A stretch of DNA of 64,000 bases from Streptomyces xanthophaeus (GTDB lineage Bacteria; Actinomycetota; Actinomycetes; Streptomycetales; Streptomycetaceae). The stretch is from contig NZ_JOFT01000019.1 of the NCBI RefSeq assembly GCF_000725805.1, positions 229,051 through 293,050 on the forward strand. The letters run 5' to 3'. The position numbers and the translations under genes are program-made. Below, piece by piece: positions 63,720-64,000 of the stretch (position 1 is the first letter of the stretch; each line of letters starts with the position of its first letter). Under the pieces are notes generated by a model. The model saw only the letters and a program-made list of their open reading frames with translations, searched no databases and was not told the DNA's origin.

Positions 63720-64000
63720 CTTGCTGCCTCCGGGCCCGGGGCGTGACGACGGTGGCGAGGGCGAGGTCGTTGACCATGTGCCAGCCGAACCCACCCGTCC
63801 CGTCGACGAGGCCGGGGGTTCTCCCCGGGGGCAGCCCCGGGCTGGGATCCCTCAACGGCGACCTCGAAGCCGTTGTCGAACTCGCCGTTGTCCGGCACAG
63901 ACGATGTTCCCGACCGTCGGACGCAGCGCGAGCCCGAGCAGCAGCCGGTCCCGGAAGACGTACGAGGCGCCCTGGGAGGCCAGGCTTCCCTGCCTGCCAC
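63720..64000 (-). pseudogene. anti-sigma-type HATPase remnant, runs off the window
   Basis: One frame has VPDNGEFDNGFEVAVEGS, another reads GLPPGRTPGLVDGTGGFGWH-MVNDLAL, which is the G-box region of anti-sigma-type ATPases. Frames disagree, so the gene is probably broken; its 5' end lies beyond 64000. Confidence 0.4.

Overview
The window reads as actinobacterial, almost certainly Streptomyces, chromosome. Coding regions are very GC-rich with GC-rich third codon positions, GTG and TTG starts are common, ribosome-binding sites are AAGGAG/GGAGG-like, and the gene families are typical of the genus: GH1/ABC/LacI sugar locus, tandem secreted S33 peptidases, SpoIIE/STAS/anti-sigma proteins, orphan terpene synthase, RacP and DUF6892 genes. 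The many insertion-sequence remnants and decayed genes suggest accessory, chromosome-arm-like DNA. No tRNA, rRNA or CRISPR array was seen.

Layout. 0-4.2 kb: SnoaL-like protein, a minus-strand flavohemoglobin/PPOX-flavoprotein operon, and a frameshifted Shedu-type nuclease gene. 4.3-7.6 kb: a DedA / histidine kinase / response regulator operon and small membrane proteins. 7.8-17.6 kb: a sparse zone of hypothetical genes, a THUMP-like methyltransferase, HNH, IS630 and other transposase scraps, and a GCCGAC hexamer tract. 17.6-21.5 kb: lipase-like hydrolase, P450-like protein lacking ExxR, and acyltransferase, all on the plus strand. 22-27.7 kb: DUF6892 protein, AraC regulator plus Tat-exported intradiol dioxygenase with a chitin/cellulose-binding module, a decayed IS5 element, TspO, and a RacP remnant. 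28-36.8 kb: a large PAS-GAF-SpoIIE-HATPase protein whose phosphatase metal ligands look lost, an intact IS21 element that appears to carry a passenger gene, a MerR regulator, and a STAS / anti-sigma ATPase pair. 37-39 kb: more decay.

39-48.6 kb is the clearest functional unit: beta-glucosidase, two ABC permeases, a sugar-binding lipoprotein, a divergent GH81 endo-beta-1,3-glucanase and a LacI repressor, with three near-identical 14-bp palindromes at the promoters. It should degrade beta-1,3-glucan outside the cell, import the oligosaccharides and hydrolyse them inside. 48.8-64 kb: orphan class I terpene synthase, leucine-rich-repeat protein, DUF4436 protein with two tandem S33 hydrolases, a broken beta-lactamase-fold gene, a spore-photoproduct-lyase-like radical SAM protein, an N-terminally truncated lipoprotein, an NHL propeller, a TPR protein and decayed genes at the edge.

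Two patterns stand out. Single-base frameshifts are frequent in small accessory genes but absent from the long operons, so decay looks biological rather than a sequencing artefact. Several regulatory palindromes (11.76, 24.76, 44.36, 44.51, 48.61 kb) sit where operators should be.
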